Positions 33,738 through 42,817 of a stretch of DNA of 64,000 nt are shown here, one piece after another. The notes beneath the pieces were generated by a model. The model had not been told where the DNA came from. It did no database searches and was given only the letters and a program-made list of their open reading frames with translations. A program made the position numbers and the translations under genes. How positions within the stretch are numbered: the first letter of the stretch is position 1; the number at the start of each line of letters is the position of its first letter. Origin of the DNA: Salegentibacter sediminis (lineage in GTDB: Bacteria; Bacteroidota; Bacteroidia; Flavobacteriales; Flavobacteriaceae); contig NZ_MSJR01000009.1 in the NCBI RefSeq assembly GCF_002078605.1, positions 45,172 to 109,171 on the forward strand. Reading direction: 5' to 3'.

Positions 33738-34287
33738 AATCCTCCGGCATTGAAAAATGGTTTGGAGCCACTGTTCTTAAGGCTGAAGCATCTGGTTATT
33801 CTGAATAAAACACTTTTTTTATTTAAAAGCGTTGATTTCCAGTTTTTACCTCCAGATTATTAATTTAAATAATAGGGGAAAACCCTTATAATTTATTAAA
33901 AATCAATGCGTTGAGGGTTTTGTGGTGAATTATAAATTGATTAAATTTATAGGCCCGCCGAATTTTTCTCCCCGGATATTTTTTTAACCTGAGTCTTATG
34001 GAAAAGTGGTGCCAGATATATGCTCTTCCTGTTATTCTTAAACCTGAAGGAAGGTGTAAGAAAAGGCATTTCCTGTTAACTAACCACCTTTATACCAGGC
34101 TGGGTTCTTTCAAAAGTATTATACTTTATTACGTGCTGGAAAATTATTTCGCACTTCCAATGCCAATTCCCGTCCCCGGCGGATGTTTTTATACCCTGCC
34201 AATCTCTAGACTGAATAACTTCAGTCTTAAAGAGTTTTCCTCAAAAGCCTTTATACCCGCAAACTTTAGGTTTTAAACTTTTTAATT
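33738..34287. other. 550-base region without a convincing gene
   Basis: AT-rich stretch upstream of the response regulator. It has an inverted repeat AAAACCCT (33879-33886) / AGGGTTTT (33914-33921). A 92-codon frame at 33998-34276 lacks any recognisable domain and has an unusual Cys/Pro-rich composition; I do not call it a gene. No RNA gene seen. Confidence 0.5.
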
Positions 34288-34923
34288 ATGCAATCGAGAC
34301 TTTTGTTGTTTGAAAATGATAAAAAGCTTCGGGAATCGCTTAAAGCGGTTCTTGAAAGTGGAGGGGAGTATGTGGTTTCAGGAGCATACGAAAATGTAAC
34401 GGATATCGATTCTATCCTTAGACTTGAGAAACCGGATATGGTTATCCTTGACGCCGAAATGCCAGAAGGCATTGCTGCGATCTCTATAATTAAAAAGATA
34501 AGTCCTGAAAGCCTTATTCTTATATATACCAATGTTTTAGATGAGGTGAAACTATTTAAATGCTTTTGCAGGGGTGCTAACGGTTTCCTTCTTAAAGATG
34601 TCTCACTAATAGAGGTATACGAAGGGGTGGATGAACTTAGAAACGGTGGAGCACCCATGTCTCCTGCCGTAGCAAGACTTGTGCTTGAATCCTTTAGGAA
34701 ACCTTCTAAAAATAATGATGAAAATTACAATCTTACCGACAGGGAAATAGAGGTGCTTAAACTTCTTATCAAGGGACATAGTGTGAAACGAATCGCCAGC
34801 GAATTGAATATGGCTTTTGAGACCTCCCGGTCTCATCTAAGGAACATCTATCAGAAACTAAATGTACACTGTGGCAAGGAAGCTATCGCCAAGGTCTTTA
34901 CAGAGAAAATAAACCTGAGATAG
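34288..34923 (+). CDS. NarL/LuxR-type response regulator
   Basis: 211-residue two-domain regulator. The receiver domain has the phospho-acceptor Asp55 in MVILDAEMPE, acidic residues near residue 9-11 (FENDKK) and the conserved Lys in GFLLKDVS near 108. The C-terminal GerE helix-turn-helix starts at LTDREIEVLKLLIKG (about 148) and continues SVKRIASELN..TSRSHLRNIYQKL. No histidine kinase lies beside it, so it is an orphan. It binds DNA as a dimer after phosphorylation. Targets unknown. A bidirectional terminator follows. Confidence 0.92.
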   Translation: MQSRLLLFENDKKLRESLKAVLESGGEYVVSGAYENVTDIDSILRLEKPDMVILDAEMPEGIAAISIIKKISPESLILIYTNVLDEVKLFKCFCRGANGFLLKDVSLIEVYEGVDELRNGGAPMSPAVARLVLESFRKPSKNNDENYNLTDREIEVLKLLIKGHSVKRIASELNMAFETSRSHLRNIYQKLNVHCGKEAIAKVFTEKINLR

Positions 34924-34968
34924 TGGTTTGAATAGGTTGCTGTTGGGGATTGGTATGTGAGGACAAAA

Positions 34969-34996
34969 AAAAGGGAGCTTTAAGCTCCCTTTTTCT
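34969..34996. terminator. Bidirectional terminator
   Basis: AAGGGAGCTTTAAGCTCCCTT hairpin (34971-34991) with A and T runs on its two sides, between converging genes. Confidence 0.8.
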
Positions 34997-34999
34997 GGA

Positions 35000-35560
35000 T
35001 CATTTCTCTCTTTCAATCTCCGCGAGTCTTCCGTCTGCGGCCTGTTGTTCAATTTTAATGGTTTGACTGCGATTACCGTTAACCAGCTTAATTTTATAAA
35101 AAGCTTTATCGATTTTCTCGCCGGTGCCATACGCTACATATTTATTACCTACGGCTGCCCAACCTTTATGATCGCGGTAGAGGTCTGCCATTATTTTTCT
35201 GGAGAGTACAACATCCCTAAAGGACTGGTTGTGTCTTTTTAACTCTCCGTCATCATCGAACTCAGCGTTCAAAGATCCTTTGGAAGTTCTGAAACTAACA
35301 CGGTAGGAATCATATTCCTTATCGAATTGATCGATTAAGTTCCATACATTGAAATTATTCATCATAAACCCTAAAGGATTTTGCATAAATTCTCCAGTGT
35401 ATTCCTCCTTTACCTTAAAGGTTAATTCATCAACATTTCCAGTAAGTTTTTCAGAAATCGGGTTTAAAGTTACCCTGGCTTCTTCAAGTTCGGTAATTTC
35501 CTGCGATTGTGCTGTTGCAATAAAACAAATCAGCAACGAATAAAAAATTAAATTTTTCAT
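35000..35560 (-). CDS. Secreted protein of unknown function
   Basis: 186 residues with a signal peptide (MKNLIFYSLLICFIATAQSQ). The mature part has an N-terminal ITELEEARVTLNP, a central NPLGFMMNNFNVWNLIDQFD stretch and a long antiparallel-looking C-terminal half (YDSYRVSFRTSKGSLNAEF, HKGWAAVGNKYVAYG, AFYKIKLVNGNRSQTIKI in part). The latter has the periodicity of a PepSY/BLIP-like fold, but I cannot assign it. Probably periplasmic. Own promoter region of 384 bases upstream. Confidence 0.7.
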   Translation of the reverse strand: MKNLIFYSLLICFIATAQSQEITELEEARVTLNPISEKLTGNVDELTFKVKEEYTGEFMQNPLGFMMNNFNVWNLIDQFDKEYDSYRVSFRTSKGSLNAEFDDDGELKRHNQSFRDVVLSRKIMADLYRDHKGWAAVGNKYVAYGTGEKIDKAFYKIKLVNGNRSQTIKIEQQAADGRLAEIEREK

Positions 35561-35944
35561 AACAATAATATTTAGTGATTAATAATTACATTTTAAATCG
35601 TCAAATACGTGTTATGGGGAACTTTAGACTTCTGAATTTTGGGATTCATAGTCTTTTGAATTGATCCGGGAGGATAGGTTTCCGGATAATTCCTTCCAGA
35701 GAGCTGAAGGGTTTAGCTTCTGTGTACTTGTAATTTCTTATATGTAAAAGTAGGTGAAAAGAGCACTGCCCGCAATCCCTTTTTAGGGTGAAAATTTACC
35801 GGAATTATTAGCCAAAAACCTTATAAAGAGAGAAATACCTTTTAAAAGGGGATTTATCCCCCCTCTTAAAGGGGGAGTGGGTTAGAAAGCAGATTCGTTA
35901 GCCTATGATAATCAGTGTTTTGTTAGAGTGAAAACCTGATTATT
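35561..35944. repeat. Intergenic region with a G/C-run hairpin repeat
   Basis: 384 bases between two minus-strand genes. Most shows nothing definite, but 35843-35882 carries a run of G, a run of C, then CTTAAAGGGGGA and GTGGGTTAG, forming CCCCCTCTTAAAGGGGG-type hairpins. Such elements are recurrent between genes in flavobacteria. It could act as a terminator-like structure or be a mobile palindrome. Confidence 0.45.
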
Positions 35945-38608
35945 TTAGTTAGATTTATTTTTACGTTTCCTGTAGAAGAGTTTAAATATTTCCATAGCCA
36001 CAAGAATGAGAGTTGCGGTGAAGAATAATTTAATCCATTCTGCTCCGGAAACCGGATCCAGGGAAAGAAGATCCTGCATAAAAGGAAGGTGTAAGGCCAG
36101 GATATGAATACCCTGCGCAGTGAGAATTCCTAAAATGAGAATATAATTATTGCTCAAAGGAATTCTGAATGCCGATCGGGTTTCTGAACGTGCATTGAGC
36201 GCGTGGAAGTTTTGAAGTAATACCATTAATAGCAAAATGAGATTGCGGGCGGTGCTTTCCTCATAATTTAAATTATTGATTAAATGGTACCAGAGGCCAA
36301 AGGCGAGTATGCTGATAACCGAGGCAGATACCAAAGTTTGTTTAATCATTAGGGGATCAAAGATGCTTTCATGTGGTTGCCGGGGTTTTTGGGTCATTAC
36401 CTTTTTCTCTCCGGCTTCAAAGGCAAGGGCTACGTCCTGGATTCCGTTGGTGACCAGGTTTAACCAGAGCAGTTGCACCGGAAGGAAGGGCAGGGGCAGT
36501 CCTGCGATAAGGGCCATCCCTATGCTTAATAGTTCGGCTGCGCCAGTAGAGATCAGTAAATAGATAATCTTTCTAAGGTTGGCATAAGTAAACCGACCTT
36601 CTTCAATTCCGGCAGCAATAGAGGCAAAATTGTTATCGCTTAGGATAATGGAGGCCGTATCTTTGGCCACATCGGTTCCATAGCCCATAGCTACCCCGAT
36701 ATTTGCCGTTTTTAGAGCCGGTGCATCATTGACCCCGTCTCCGGTTACTGCGATGAAATGTCCTGATTCACGTAAAGCTTTTACGATTAATTGTTTTTGG
36801 TGCGGAGAAACGCGAGAATATACACGCTTTGTTTTTAAGGTTTCCTGAAAACCTTCTTCTCCTCCGGCTAGAATATCTTCCAGTTCGTTTCCACTTATCA
36901 GTTCTTCCGGGCCCCTGGCGATTCCTAAGTCTTTTGCGATGGCCAGGGCTGTTGCAGGGTGATCTCCCGTTATCATAGCCACCTGAACTCCGGCCCGGTA
37001 ACAATCCTCCACTGCCGGTTTTGCCTGTGGCCGTAAGGGATCAATAAGGGCGATGAACCCCAGGAATTCCATTTCCGGTAATTGGTCAACCGGTTTGACC
37101 TCGTCTACATTTCCACCCCCTACTGCTATAATCCGGTAGCCATCCCGGGCATAGCGCACTGTTTCTTCCAGGAGTTGACCGTATTTATTCTCGTTTATTC
37201 TGGGGCGTAACTTTTCTATCGCCCCTTTGTAGGCAATTTTCAATTGTTGATCTTCCTTATAATATACCGCCGCATATTGCCTTTCTGATTCGAAAGGTAT
37301 TTCACTAATCTTTTCTATATTTTGGAGCAGCTCTTTTGGAGAGGAGTTTCCTTTGTATGAAATACTTAGCAAGGCCACATCTATAGGATCTCCGGAATAA
37401 CTCCAGTCGGTGTTGCTTTTAAATAACTCCCCCTCGTTGCAAATTGTTGTACTGCTTATGATTCGTCTGAGATCTTCTGAGTGATCAAAATTGACTTCAG
37501 AATCATTTTTACTTCTGATTTTACCTTCTCCGTTATATCCCTCTCCGCTTAGACTAAAAACCTGATTGTGGGGAAGGACAATTGCCCGGGCTGTTTGCTG
37601 GTCTACGGTTAGTGTACCCGTTTTATCAGTAGCGATAAAGGTGCAGCTTCCAAGACCTTCTACGGCGGTTAATTTCCTGATTATAACATTTCTTTTTGCC
37701 ATTCGGGAAGCTCCTATAGAAAGGGCAACGGTCATCGCGATAGGCAGGCCTTCCGGAATAGCCGAAACAGCCACGGCAACCGCGAAGAAGAATATCTCCT
37801 TCAATGGAATTCCACTGTGATATCCGGTTATTCCCAGTAAAATAACCGCGATAAGCACAATAATACTAATGCGTTTGGTGAAAGTTTCCATCCTTTTTAC
37901 CAGGGGAGCTTTCCCTGTAGTTAACTCTTTAAGAGAGGAGGCGATCTTTCCGATTTCTGTATCCTTTCCTGTGGCGATTACCAAACCTGTACCTCTTCCC
38001 GTGCTAATAGTTGTGCCCGCAAATAACATATTGAGCTGCTCGGCTACAGGAATATTCTGCTTCTCCAAGGGCTCGCTTGTTTTATCTATGGCCATGGACT
38101 CCCCGGTAAGAATGGCTTCCTCGGCGGTAAGATTGTTTTCCCTAATTATTCTGATATCTGCCGGAACTTTATTTCCCGACTCCAGAATTACCATATCGCC
38201 GGGAACCAGGTCTTCCCCGTCAATCACAAAACTTCTTCCATCTCGTTTTACCCGCACTCTTAGCTTTATCATCTGTTCCAGGGCTGAAGCTTTTGCCTCG
38301 GCTTTCCATTCCTGAAAGGCACCTATAATAGCATTTATAAGAAGGACGATGATTATAAAACCGGCATCTGAATATTCTTTAAGTACTACAGAAACTATTG
38401 CCGCCACCAATAACACGTAGATTAACGGACTTAAAAACTGGTTGAGAATGATCTTGAATAAGGTGAGTTTTTTAGCAGAGGGCAGGGTGTTCCGGCCGTA
38501 TTTTTCCATCCTTTTAGGAATTTCTTCCGAAGAAAGCCCTGCCGGGGTAACATCAAGCTTTTTAAGGCTCTCTTCTGCGCTCATATAGTGCCAGGAAAAT
38601 TCTTCCAT
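35945..38608 (-). CDS. Type II cation-translocating P-type ATPase (Ca2+-like)
   Basis: 887-residue P-type ATPase. It has a cation-ATPase N-terminal domain (WHYMSAEESLKKL), the actuator loop LTGESMAIDKT, the phosphorylation motif DKTGTLTV, a nucleotide-binding region and the GDGVNDAPALK hinge; TM4 has PEGLPIA, as in SERCA/PMR1-like calcium pumps. About ten membrane segments are present. Ca2+ export is the most likely role; Na+ or Mn2+ cannot be excluded. Inner membrane. Monocistronic on the minus strand, divergent from a FadL porin gene. Confidence 0.92.
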   Translation of the reverse strand: MEEFSWHYMSAEESLKKLDVTPAGLSSEEIPKRMEKYGRNTLPSAKKLTLFKIILNQFLSPLIYVLLVAAIVSVVLKEYSDAGFIIIVLLINAIIGAFQEWKAEAKASALEQMIKLRVRVKRDGRSFVIDGEDLVPGDMVILESGNKVPADIRIIRENNLTAEEAILTGESMAIDKTSEPLEKQNIPVAEQLNMLFAGTTISTGRGTGLVIATGKDTEIGKIASSLKELTTGKAPLVKRMETFTKRISIIVLIAVILLGITGYHSGIPLKEIFFFAVAVAVSAIPEGLPIAMTVALSIGASRMAKRNVIIRKLTAVEGLGSCTFIATDKTGTLTVDQQTARAIVLPHNQVFSLSGEGYNGEGKIRSKNDSEVNFDHSEDLRRIISSTTICNEGELFKSNTDWSYSGDPIDVALLSISYKGNSSPKELLQNIEKISEIPFESERQYAAVYYKEDQQLKIAYKGAIEKLRPRINENKYGQLLEETVRYARDGYRIIAVGGGNVDEVKPVDQLPEMEFLGFIALIDPLRPQAKPAVEDCYRAGVQVAMITGDHPATALAIAKDLGIARGPEELISGNELEDILAGGEEGFQETLKTKRVYSRVSPHQKQLIVKALRESGHFIAVTGDGVNDAPALKTANIGVAMGYGTDVAKDTASIILSDNNFASIAAGIEEGRFTYANLRKIIYLLISTGAAELLSIGMALIAGLPLPFLPVQLLWLNLVTNGIQDVALAFEAGEKKVMTQKPRQPHESIFDPLMIKQTLVSASVISILAFGLWYHLINNLNYEESTARNLILLLMVLLQNFHALNARSETRSAFRIPLSNNYILILGILTAQGIHILALHLPFMQDLLSLDPVSGAEWIKLFFTATLILVAMEIFKLFYRKRKNKSN

Positions 38609-39002
38609 CTTAATAAGATTATATCTTAATTAATATCCCATAAAGCGATAAGGTTCCTCATCACAAAATGTGGGTTGAGAAGTAGGTTAAGAGGGGAAGG
38701 AAATACTGAATAAGCTTAAAAATAGCCAATTCTAATATACGAAATTGGCAGAATTAAAAATTTAATTTGTGAGAGTATATACGAAAAAAAAAGTTATCTG
38801 GCAGCCTCCTTTGATACCTATAGAATAAAAAATTAATATTCAAATTAAAAGCTTCTGTATTTCAATAAAACCTGATGATAATCATAATTCTATAGCTTCT
38901 TTATGAGTACTTTTAGTTACCCGAACATTGTTTGTTTACTGAGGATTTCAGGCTTTTCGGGCATTTTTTATAATCCTCTTTTTTCAACTAATTTTTTCAA
39001 CT
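38609..39002. other. Divergent regulatory region between P-type ATPase and FadL genes
   Basis: 394 AT-rich bases. It contains an inverted repeat GCCAATT/AATTGGC (about 38727-38747), a TACTTTTA box at 38908-38915 that could be the FadL -7 element, and a TGATAATCAT core described separately. No gene or RNA is visible. Confidence 0.45.
38872..38890. promoter_or_regulatory. Fur-box-like sequence upstream of the FadL porin
   Basis: TGATAATCAT (38876-38885) equals the core of the classic 19-bp Fur site; over the full 19 bases I count about 14 matches. It lies about 18-36 nt upstream of the possible -7 box at 38908, where a repressor would cover the -33 region. Confidence 0.25.
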
Positions 39003-40328
39003 ATGATAAAAAAATTTCTTAATCTAAGCTTTTTATTGTTTTCGGCTTTTGCCTTTTCCCAGGCCGGACACATTATGCAGGGAATGGGTGCCGTAAACAT
39101 GTCTATGGGAGGAGCCGCAACCGGGCAGCCTCTTGATATTTCGGGGGCCTTGCACTGGAACCCTGCGGCAATTTCCACATTTGATGAAAAGATTATAAAG
39201 TTTGACCTGGGCTTATTCTATTCGTCTCCTGAATTGTACTCTACCGTACCTGAGTTTAGCGATGAAGGTCAACCAACCGGAAATTTCTATAGTGGGTATA
39301 CCGAAGATGACCGTGGAGCCTCTCCGATGCCTGCTTTGGCTATGGTATGGGGTAAAGAAGACAGCAAACATACTTTTGGTGCCTTTCTCTTCGGGATTAG
39401 TGGCTTTGGGGTAGATTTCCCTGAAAATATGAGCAACCCGATTAGTATGCCTCAAAATATGGGTGGCTTCGGTCATATCGAATCAGATTATATGTTGCTG
39501 CAAGCAGGTTTTGCCTATGCATATGAACTTTCTGACAATTTTTCAATCGGTATAAACCCTACTATTAACTATTCAGCGCTGGAACTCTTACCAAATCCAA
39601 CAGCTAATCCAAGTATGACGGCTGGTTATCCTGGAACCGATAAGGCTTCGGCTATAGGCTTTGGCGGGCAGATAGGTGTTTTTTATGATTCACAAATGGG
39701 CTTTAAAGCGGGAGCTTCTTATAAAACCAATCAATACTTCAGCGATTTCGAATTTGAGAATACCTATCTGGATAATTCTACTTCTACCAATGAGTTTAGG
39801 ATGGATTACCCTGCTATTCTTTCTCTTGGTGTTGGTTATTCTGCAGGGGATTTCGATTTGGCTCTGGATTACCGTATGGTGGATTATGAAAACACCGATG
39901 GTTTTTCTGAAACCGGATGGACTCAAAATGCTTCAGTTAGAGGTTTTGGCTGGGAAAACATGGATGTGATCTCTGCAGGAATTCAGTATAAAGGAATCAA
40001 CAAACTACCATTGCGGGTGGGTTATACTTATAGTTCAAACCCTATCCCCGAAGAAATTGCATTTTTTAATATTCCGGCTACGGCAATTATTAAAAATGCC
40101 TATCAGTTTGGTTTAAGTTATGAGATTAATCAAAACTTTAATCTCGATGCGGTTTATCACCACGGTGCCAGCGATGGTCGTACTGCAGGACCACTGCTTA
40201 ATCCAATGTTTGCACAAAATTATCCTCCCAATGGAGCTATTCCGGGAAGTGAAGTGGCTTATGAGATGACCACCGACCTGGTGATGTTTGGGATAAGTTA
40301 TAAATTCAATGCTAAAGCTCAGCAGTAG
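39003..40328 (+). CDS. OmpP1/FadL family outer membrane transporter
   Basis: 441 residues: signal peptide ending FAFSQ, then AGHIMQGMGAVNMSMGGAATGQP in part, the FadL-like N-terminal plug motif (NMSMGGAAT), HWNPAAIS, and a beta-barrel with repeated aromatic-ended strands to a final GISYKFNA. FadL proteins let long-chain fatty acids and other hydrophobic molecules cross the outer membrane. The substrate here is unknown. The gene is monocistronic and shares a bidirectional terminator with the APC permease gene. Confidence 0.92.
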   Translation: MIKKFLNLSFLLFSAFAFSQAGHIMQGMGAVNMSMGGAATGQPLDISGALHWNPAAISTFDEKIIKFDLGLFYSSPELYSTVPEFSDEGQPTGNFYSGYTEDDRGASPMPALAMVWGKEDSKHTFGAFLFGISGFGVDFPENMSNPISMPQNMGGFGHIESDYMLLQAGFAYAYELSDNFSIGINPTINYSALELLPNPTANPSMTAGYPGTDKASAIGFGGQIGVFYDSQMGFKAGASYKTNQYFSDFEFENTYLDNSTSTNEFRMDYPAILSLGVGYSAGDFDLALDYRMVDYENTDGFSETGWTQNASVRGFGWENMDVISAGIQYKGINKLPLRVGYTYSSNPIPEEIAFFNIPATAIIKNAYQFGLSYEINQNFNLDAVYHHGASDGRTAGPLLNPMFAQNYPPNGAIPGSEVAYEMTTDLVMFGISYKFNAKAQQ

Positions 40329-40367
40329 ATTGCGGGTGCTTCAGAGAATTTAAATTTTGCTTTGCCA

Positions 40368-40403
40368 AAAGGCTCAGACAGAGATTTATCTGCCTGAGCC
40401 TTT
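40368..40403. terminator. Bidirectional terminator between FadL and APC genes
   Basis: Stem AAAGGCTCAGACAG/CTGCCTGAGCCTTT with one mismatch and T-rich flank TTTCTTTTT, between converging genes. Confidence 0.8.
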
Positions 40404-40407
40404 CTTT

Positions 40408-41649
40408 TTACATTTTGCCCTGGACCAGATTATAAATGTTAAACCCAAGAAGAATGAGCAGACTTACCAAAGCCAGGATGGTGGGAATAGGAATATTTTT
40501 AATGTTAAAAGGAATAAAGAAATAAGGTTTTTCTTCCTGGCTGTCCCTATTTTTTCTGCGGAAATTGATCAGTGCGATATTCACCATCCCGAATACTATG
40601 AAGATAAAGATATTACTGATACTGGCCACCGTTTTTAGATTTCCTATCAATCCAAAGGCCATGGTAACCAAAGCTACGGCGAAAATGGCGTAGTTGGGGG
40701 CATTGCCTATTCCCGAAATGGTGGTAAATTTCTTAAGCCAGGTAATATCACTATCCCGGGCTACATCATAAAGCAGACGGGAAGTCCCAAGGATATTGCT
40801 TAATATGGTTTTACTGGTCGCAAATAAGGCTACAAATACAAGAATAGTAGCACCAATACTTCCGAGTTGGGTTTCAATAACCGCTGCCAATGGCCCGCTG
40901 GATTGTGAGAGTTCCTGCCAATCTAAAACGCTAACTGCGCTTATCGCGATCAATACATACAGCACCAGGACGCTAAGCCCACTTATCATTACCGCAAGAG
41001 GCATATTTTTCTTTGGAGATTTGGTTTCTTCAGCCATTTTTACAAGGTCCTCAAAGCCAACATAGCTAAAAAAGATTAAGGCTCCCCCAGCTACTACTCC
41101 AATCCAACCCTGCCCGGTGGTTTCCAGGAGGTCTACCTGACCAAATTCTGGAAATGAAACTCCAATGACCAGGGCTAAGCCCAGAAGAGTTACTATAGTT
41201 GCAAAGCTATTGTAATAAGAACTGATTTTGGAGCCAATAATATTGAAAAAGGCCATGAGTAAAATAATCCCAATTACTGAAACACTCGCGGGGAGATCGA
41301 GTAATCTTCCCAGGTATTCCGCAAAACTTATCGCTATGGCACCGGCCGCGACCACTCCCGTAAAACTCATGAAAATAGACATAAACAGTGCTGTTTTATG
41401 TCCCAGGCCTTGCTTAATGTATTCAAAACTCCCTCCGGCATCGGGAAATCTGCTAACAAATTCGGCATAGCTTAAACCTGTGAGTAGGGCTACCAAAGCT
41501 GCGATCACAAAACTTAACCATAACATATTTCCCCCGAGCCCGGCTGCCTGTCCAATGATTGCGTAAATACCGGCTCCCACGACGCCACCAACACCAAACA
41601 TCAAGACATCCCAAAGCCCCAGTGATCTTTCTAATTTTTTTTCACTCAT
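40408..41649 (-). CDS. APC-superfamily amino acid permease
   Basis: 413-residue permease with 12 hydrophobic segments. TM1 carries the unwound APC motif GVGGVVGAGIYAIIG near residue 20, and LSYAEFVSRFPDAGGSFEYI near 58 covers TM2-3. The GFEDLVKMAEETKSPKKNMP loop near 215 is typical of cationic amino acid or polyamine carriers. It uses a Na+ or H+ gradient or exchange. Substrate not predictable. Inner membrane; monocistronic. Confidence 0.9.
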   Translation of the reverse strand: MSEKKLERSLGLWDVLMFGVGGVVGAGIYAIIGQAAGLGGNMLWLSFVIAALVALLTGLSYAEFVSRFPDAGGSFEYIKQGLGHKTALFMSIFMSFTGVVAAGAIAISFAEYLGRLLDLPASVSVIGIILLMAFFNIIGSKISSYYNSFATIVTLLGLALVIGVSFPEFGQVDLLETTGQGWIGVVAGGALIFFSYVGFEDLVKMAEETKSPKKNMPLAVMISGLSVLVLYVLIAISAVSVLDWQELSQSSGPLAAVIETQLGSIGATILVFVALFATSKTILSNILGTSRLLYDVARDSDITWLKKFTTISGIGNAPNYAIFAVALVTMAFGLIGNLKTVASISNIFIFIVFGMVNIALINFRRKNRDSQEEKPYFFIPFNIKNIPIPTILALVSLLILLGFNIYNLVQGKM

Positions 41650-41878
41650 TGCTCTAATTTGCTTTCAAATCTTTTTAAAAATTGGCTATGAAACAATAAA
41701 GTCTACTAGTTTAACAAATTTTAAATCCTTGGCAACAGCTTCTTAATCAAGAAAGGAGGTAAGATCTTTGTTCCCGCTAATCTGGTGATCAGGAATTTAC
41801 TTGCTGAAAAAATTATTTGTTGTTTCCCCGTCTATCCTCTGAAGGGAAAACCTCTTAATCTTAAATTCTTGTGAGATT

Positions 41879-42115
41879 TTGATTGGATTTGGCCATTTGA
41901 TTAAGATAGCTTTAACTCTATGTAGCGGAGAGAGGAATAACCTGATCCAGAAATTGAAAATTGGAGTTTACAATGGCCTCAATTTCCAGTATAAGCCTTT
42001 TGTAGCGAGTCACCTTACCCAAACCCGGCCTTACCTGGTATTATTTATTTTAGCTGTAATATTGGCCATTCTGTTATTAGGAATAGGTGCTTATCTTTTT
42101 GGACTCCTGGATTAG
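41879..42115 (+). CDS. Possible small single-span membrane protein
   Basis: 78-codon frame with a convincing C-terminal membrane helix (YLVLFILAVILAILLLGIGA) and a hydrophilic N-terminal half. It starts with TTG and no clear promoter box precedes it, so the true start may be inside the frame. A terminator-like hairpin lies 17 nt after the stop. The gene call is doubtful; the family is not recognised. Confidence 0.35.
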   Translation: MIGFGHLIKIALTLCSGERNNLIQKLKIGVYNGLNFQYKPFVASHLTQTRPYLVLFILAVILAILLLGIGAYLFGLLD

Positions 42116-42131
42116 TATTTCAGTTCCATAA

Positions 42132-42156
42132 AAAAGGGAGTAATATTCTCCCTTTT
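42132..42156. terminator. Bidirectional terminator
   Basis: AAAAGGGAG/CTCCCTTTT nine-bp stem with A and T flanks, between converging frames. Confidence 0.75.
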
Positions 42157-42180
42157 ATACATAAAAAACTCCAGGATCTC

Positions 42181-42639
42181 TTAGTTGCTTTCCATATCCT
42201 GCATTCTTTCTTTTACCCTGGCTTGAAGTGCGCTGTCTCTTTCCATCATTAGTACCATGTGTTGCGCCATTCGCTGCCGTTTTTGTTCACTTAGTTTCAT
42301 GGTGGTATCCTGTTCCATCATGGTCATCATATTCATTCGTATAGAATCCATCATTTCGGGATTGTTTTTCATCATATTCTGCATCTGTTGGCGCCCATAC
42401 ATGTTGCGCATCATGGGCCGGTTTTTGCGCATCATATCCATGGAACCACGATTTTCGCGCATTTCTGCCATAAACTCATTGAAGAGTTCTTCATCACTTA
42501 AAATCTGTTGATAAACATCTTCCCGCTGTTCTTCATTTTCAGCCAGGTTAACACTGCGGTCGTTATCGCAGGAGGTAAATAAAGCCATCATTAATAGCAT
42601 GCTCAATGCTGTGCTTAGTCTTACTTTTAAATTTCTCAT
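42181..42639 (-). CDS. Methionine-rich lipoprotein of unknown function
   Basis: 152 residues from the start at 42639 (MRNLKVRLSTAL), with lipobox Cys in ALFTSCDND. The middle of the mature protein is extraordinarily rich in Met: MDMMRKNRPMMRNMYGR, MQNMMKNNPEMMD, MNMMTMMEQ. The C-terminal third is a charged helix ending MQDMESN. Sequences with MxxM spacing bind Cu(I)/Ag(I) in CopK/CusF-like settings, though this is only composition-based inference. No copper gene is adjacent. Anchored to a membrane facing the periplasm. Confidence 0.75.
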   Translation of the reverse strand: MRNLKVRLSTALSMLLMMALFTSCDNDRSVNLAENEEQREDVYQQILSDEELFNEFMAEMRENRGSMDMMRKNRPMMRNMYGRQQMQNMMKNNPEMMDSIRMNMMTMMEQDTTMKLSEQKRQRMAQHMVLMMERDSALQARVKERMQDMESN

Positions 42640-42817
42640 AATACTCATTTTTGGTTGATTAATTTTTCATTGTTTCGATTAAACGAGCATACAAAAATGC
42701 TCTTCCAACTTCTATTAAAATAGCTTAAACAATTGATAACAATGAAGGTACAAAGTATTACTGAACTAACGAATAGCCTTAGGTTTTTGTTAACTTTCCC
42801 AGTTGCCCGGGCAGAAC

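Noticed and set aside
33998..34276. 92-codon frame before the response regulator
   Set aside because: No recognisable domain, odd composition rich in Cys and Pro, and no promoter or spacing support; it is probably chance.
37869..38315. 148-codon plus-strand frame inside the P-type ATPase
   Set aside because: Antisense to conserved ATPase motifs; Ser/Ile-rich translation typical of a shadow frame.
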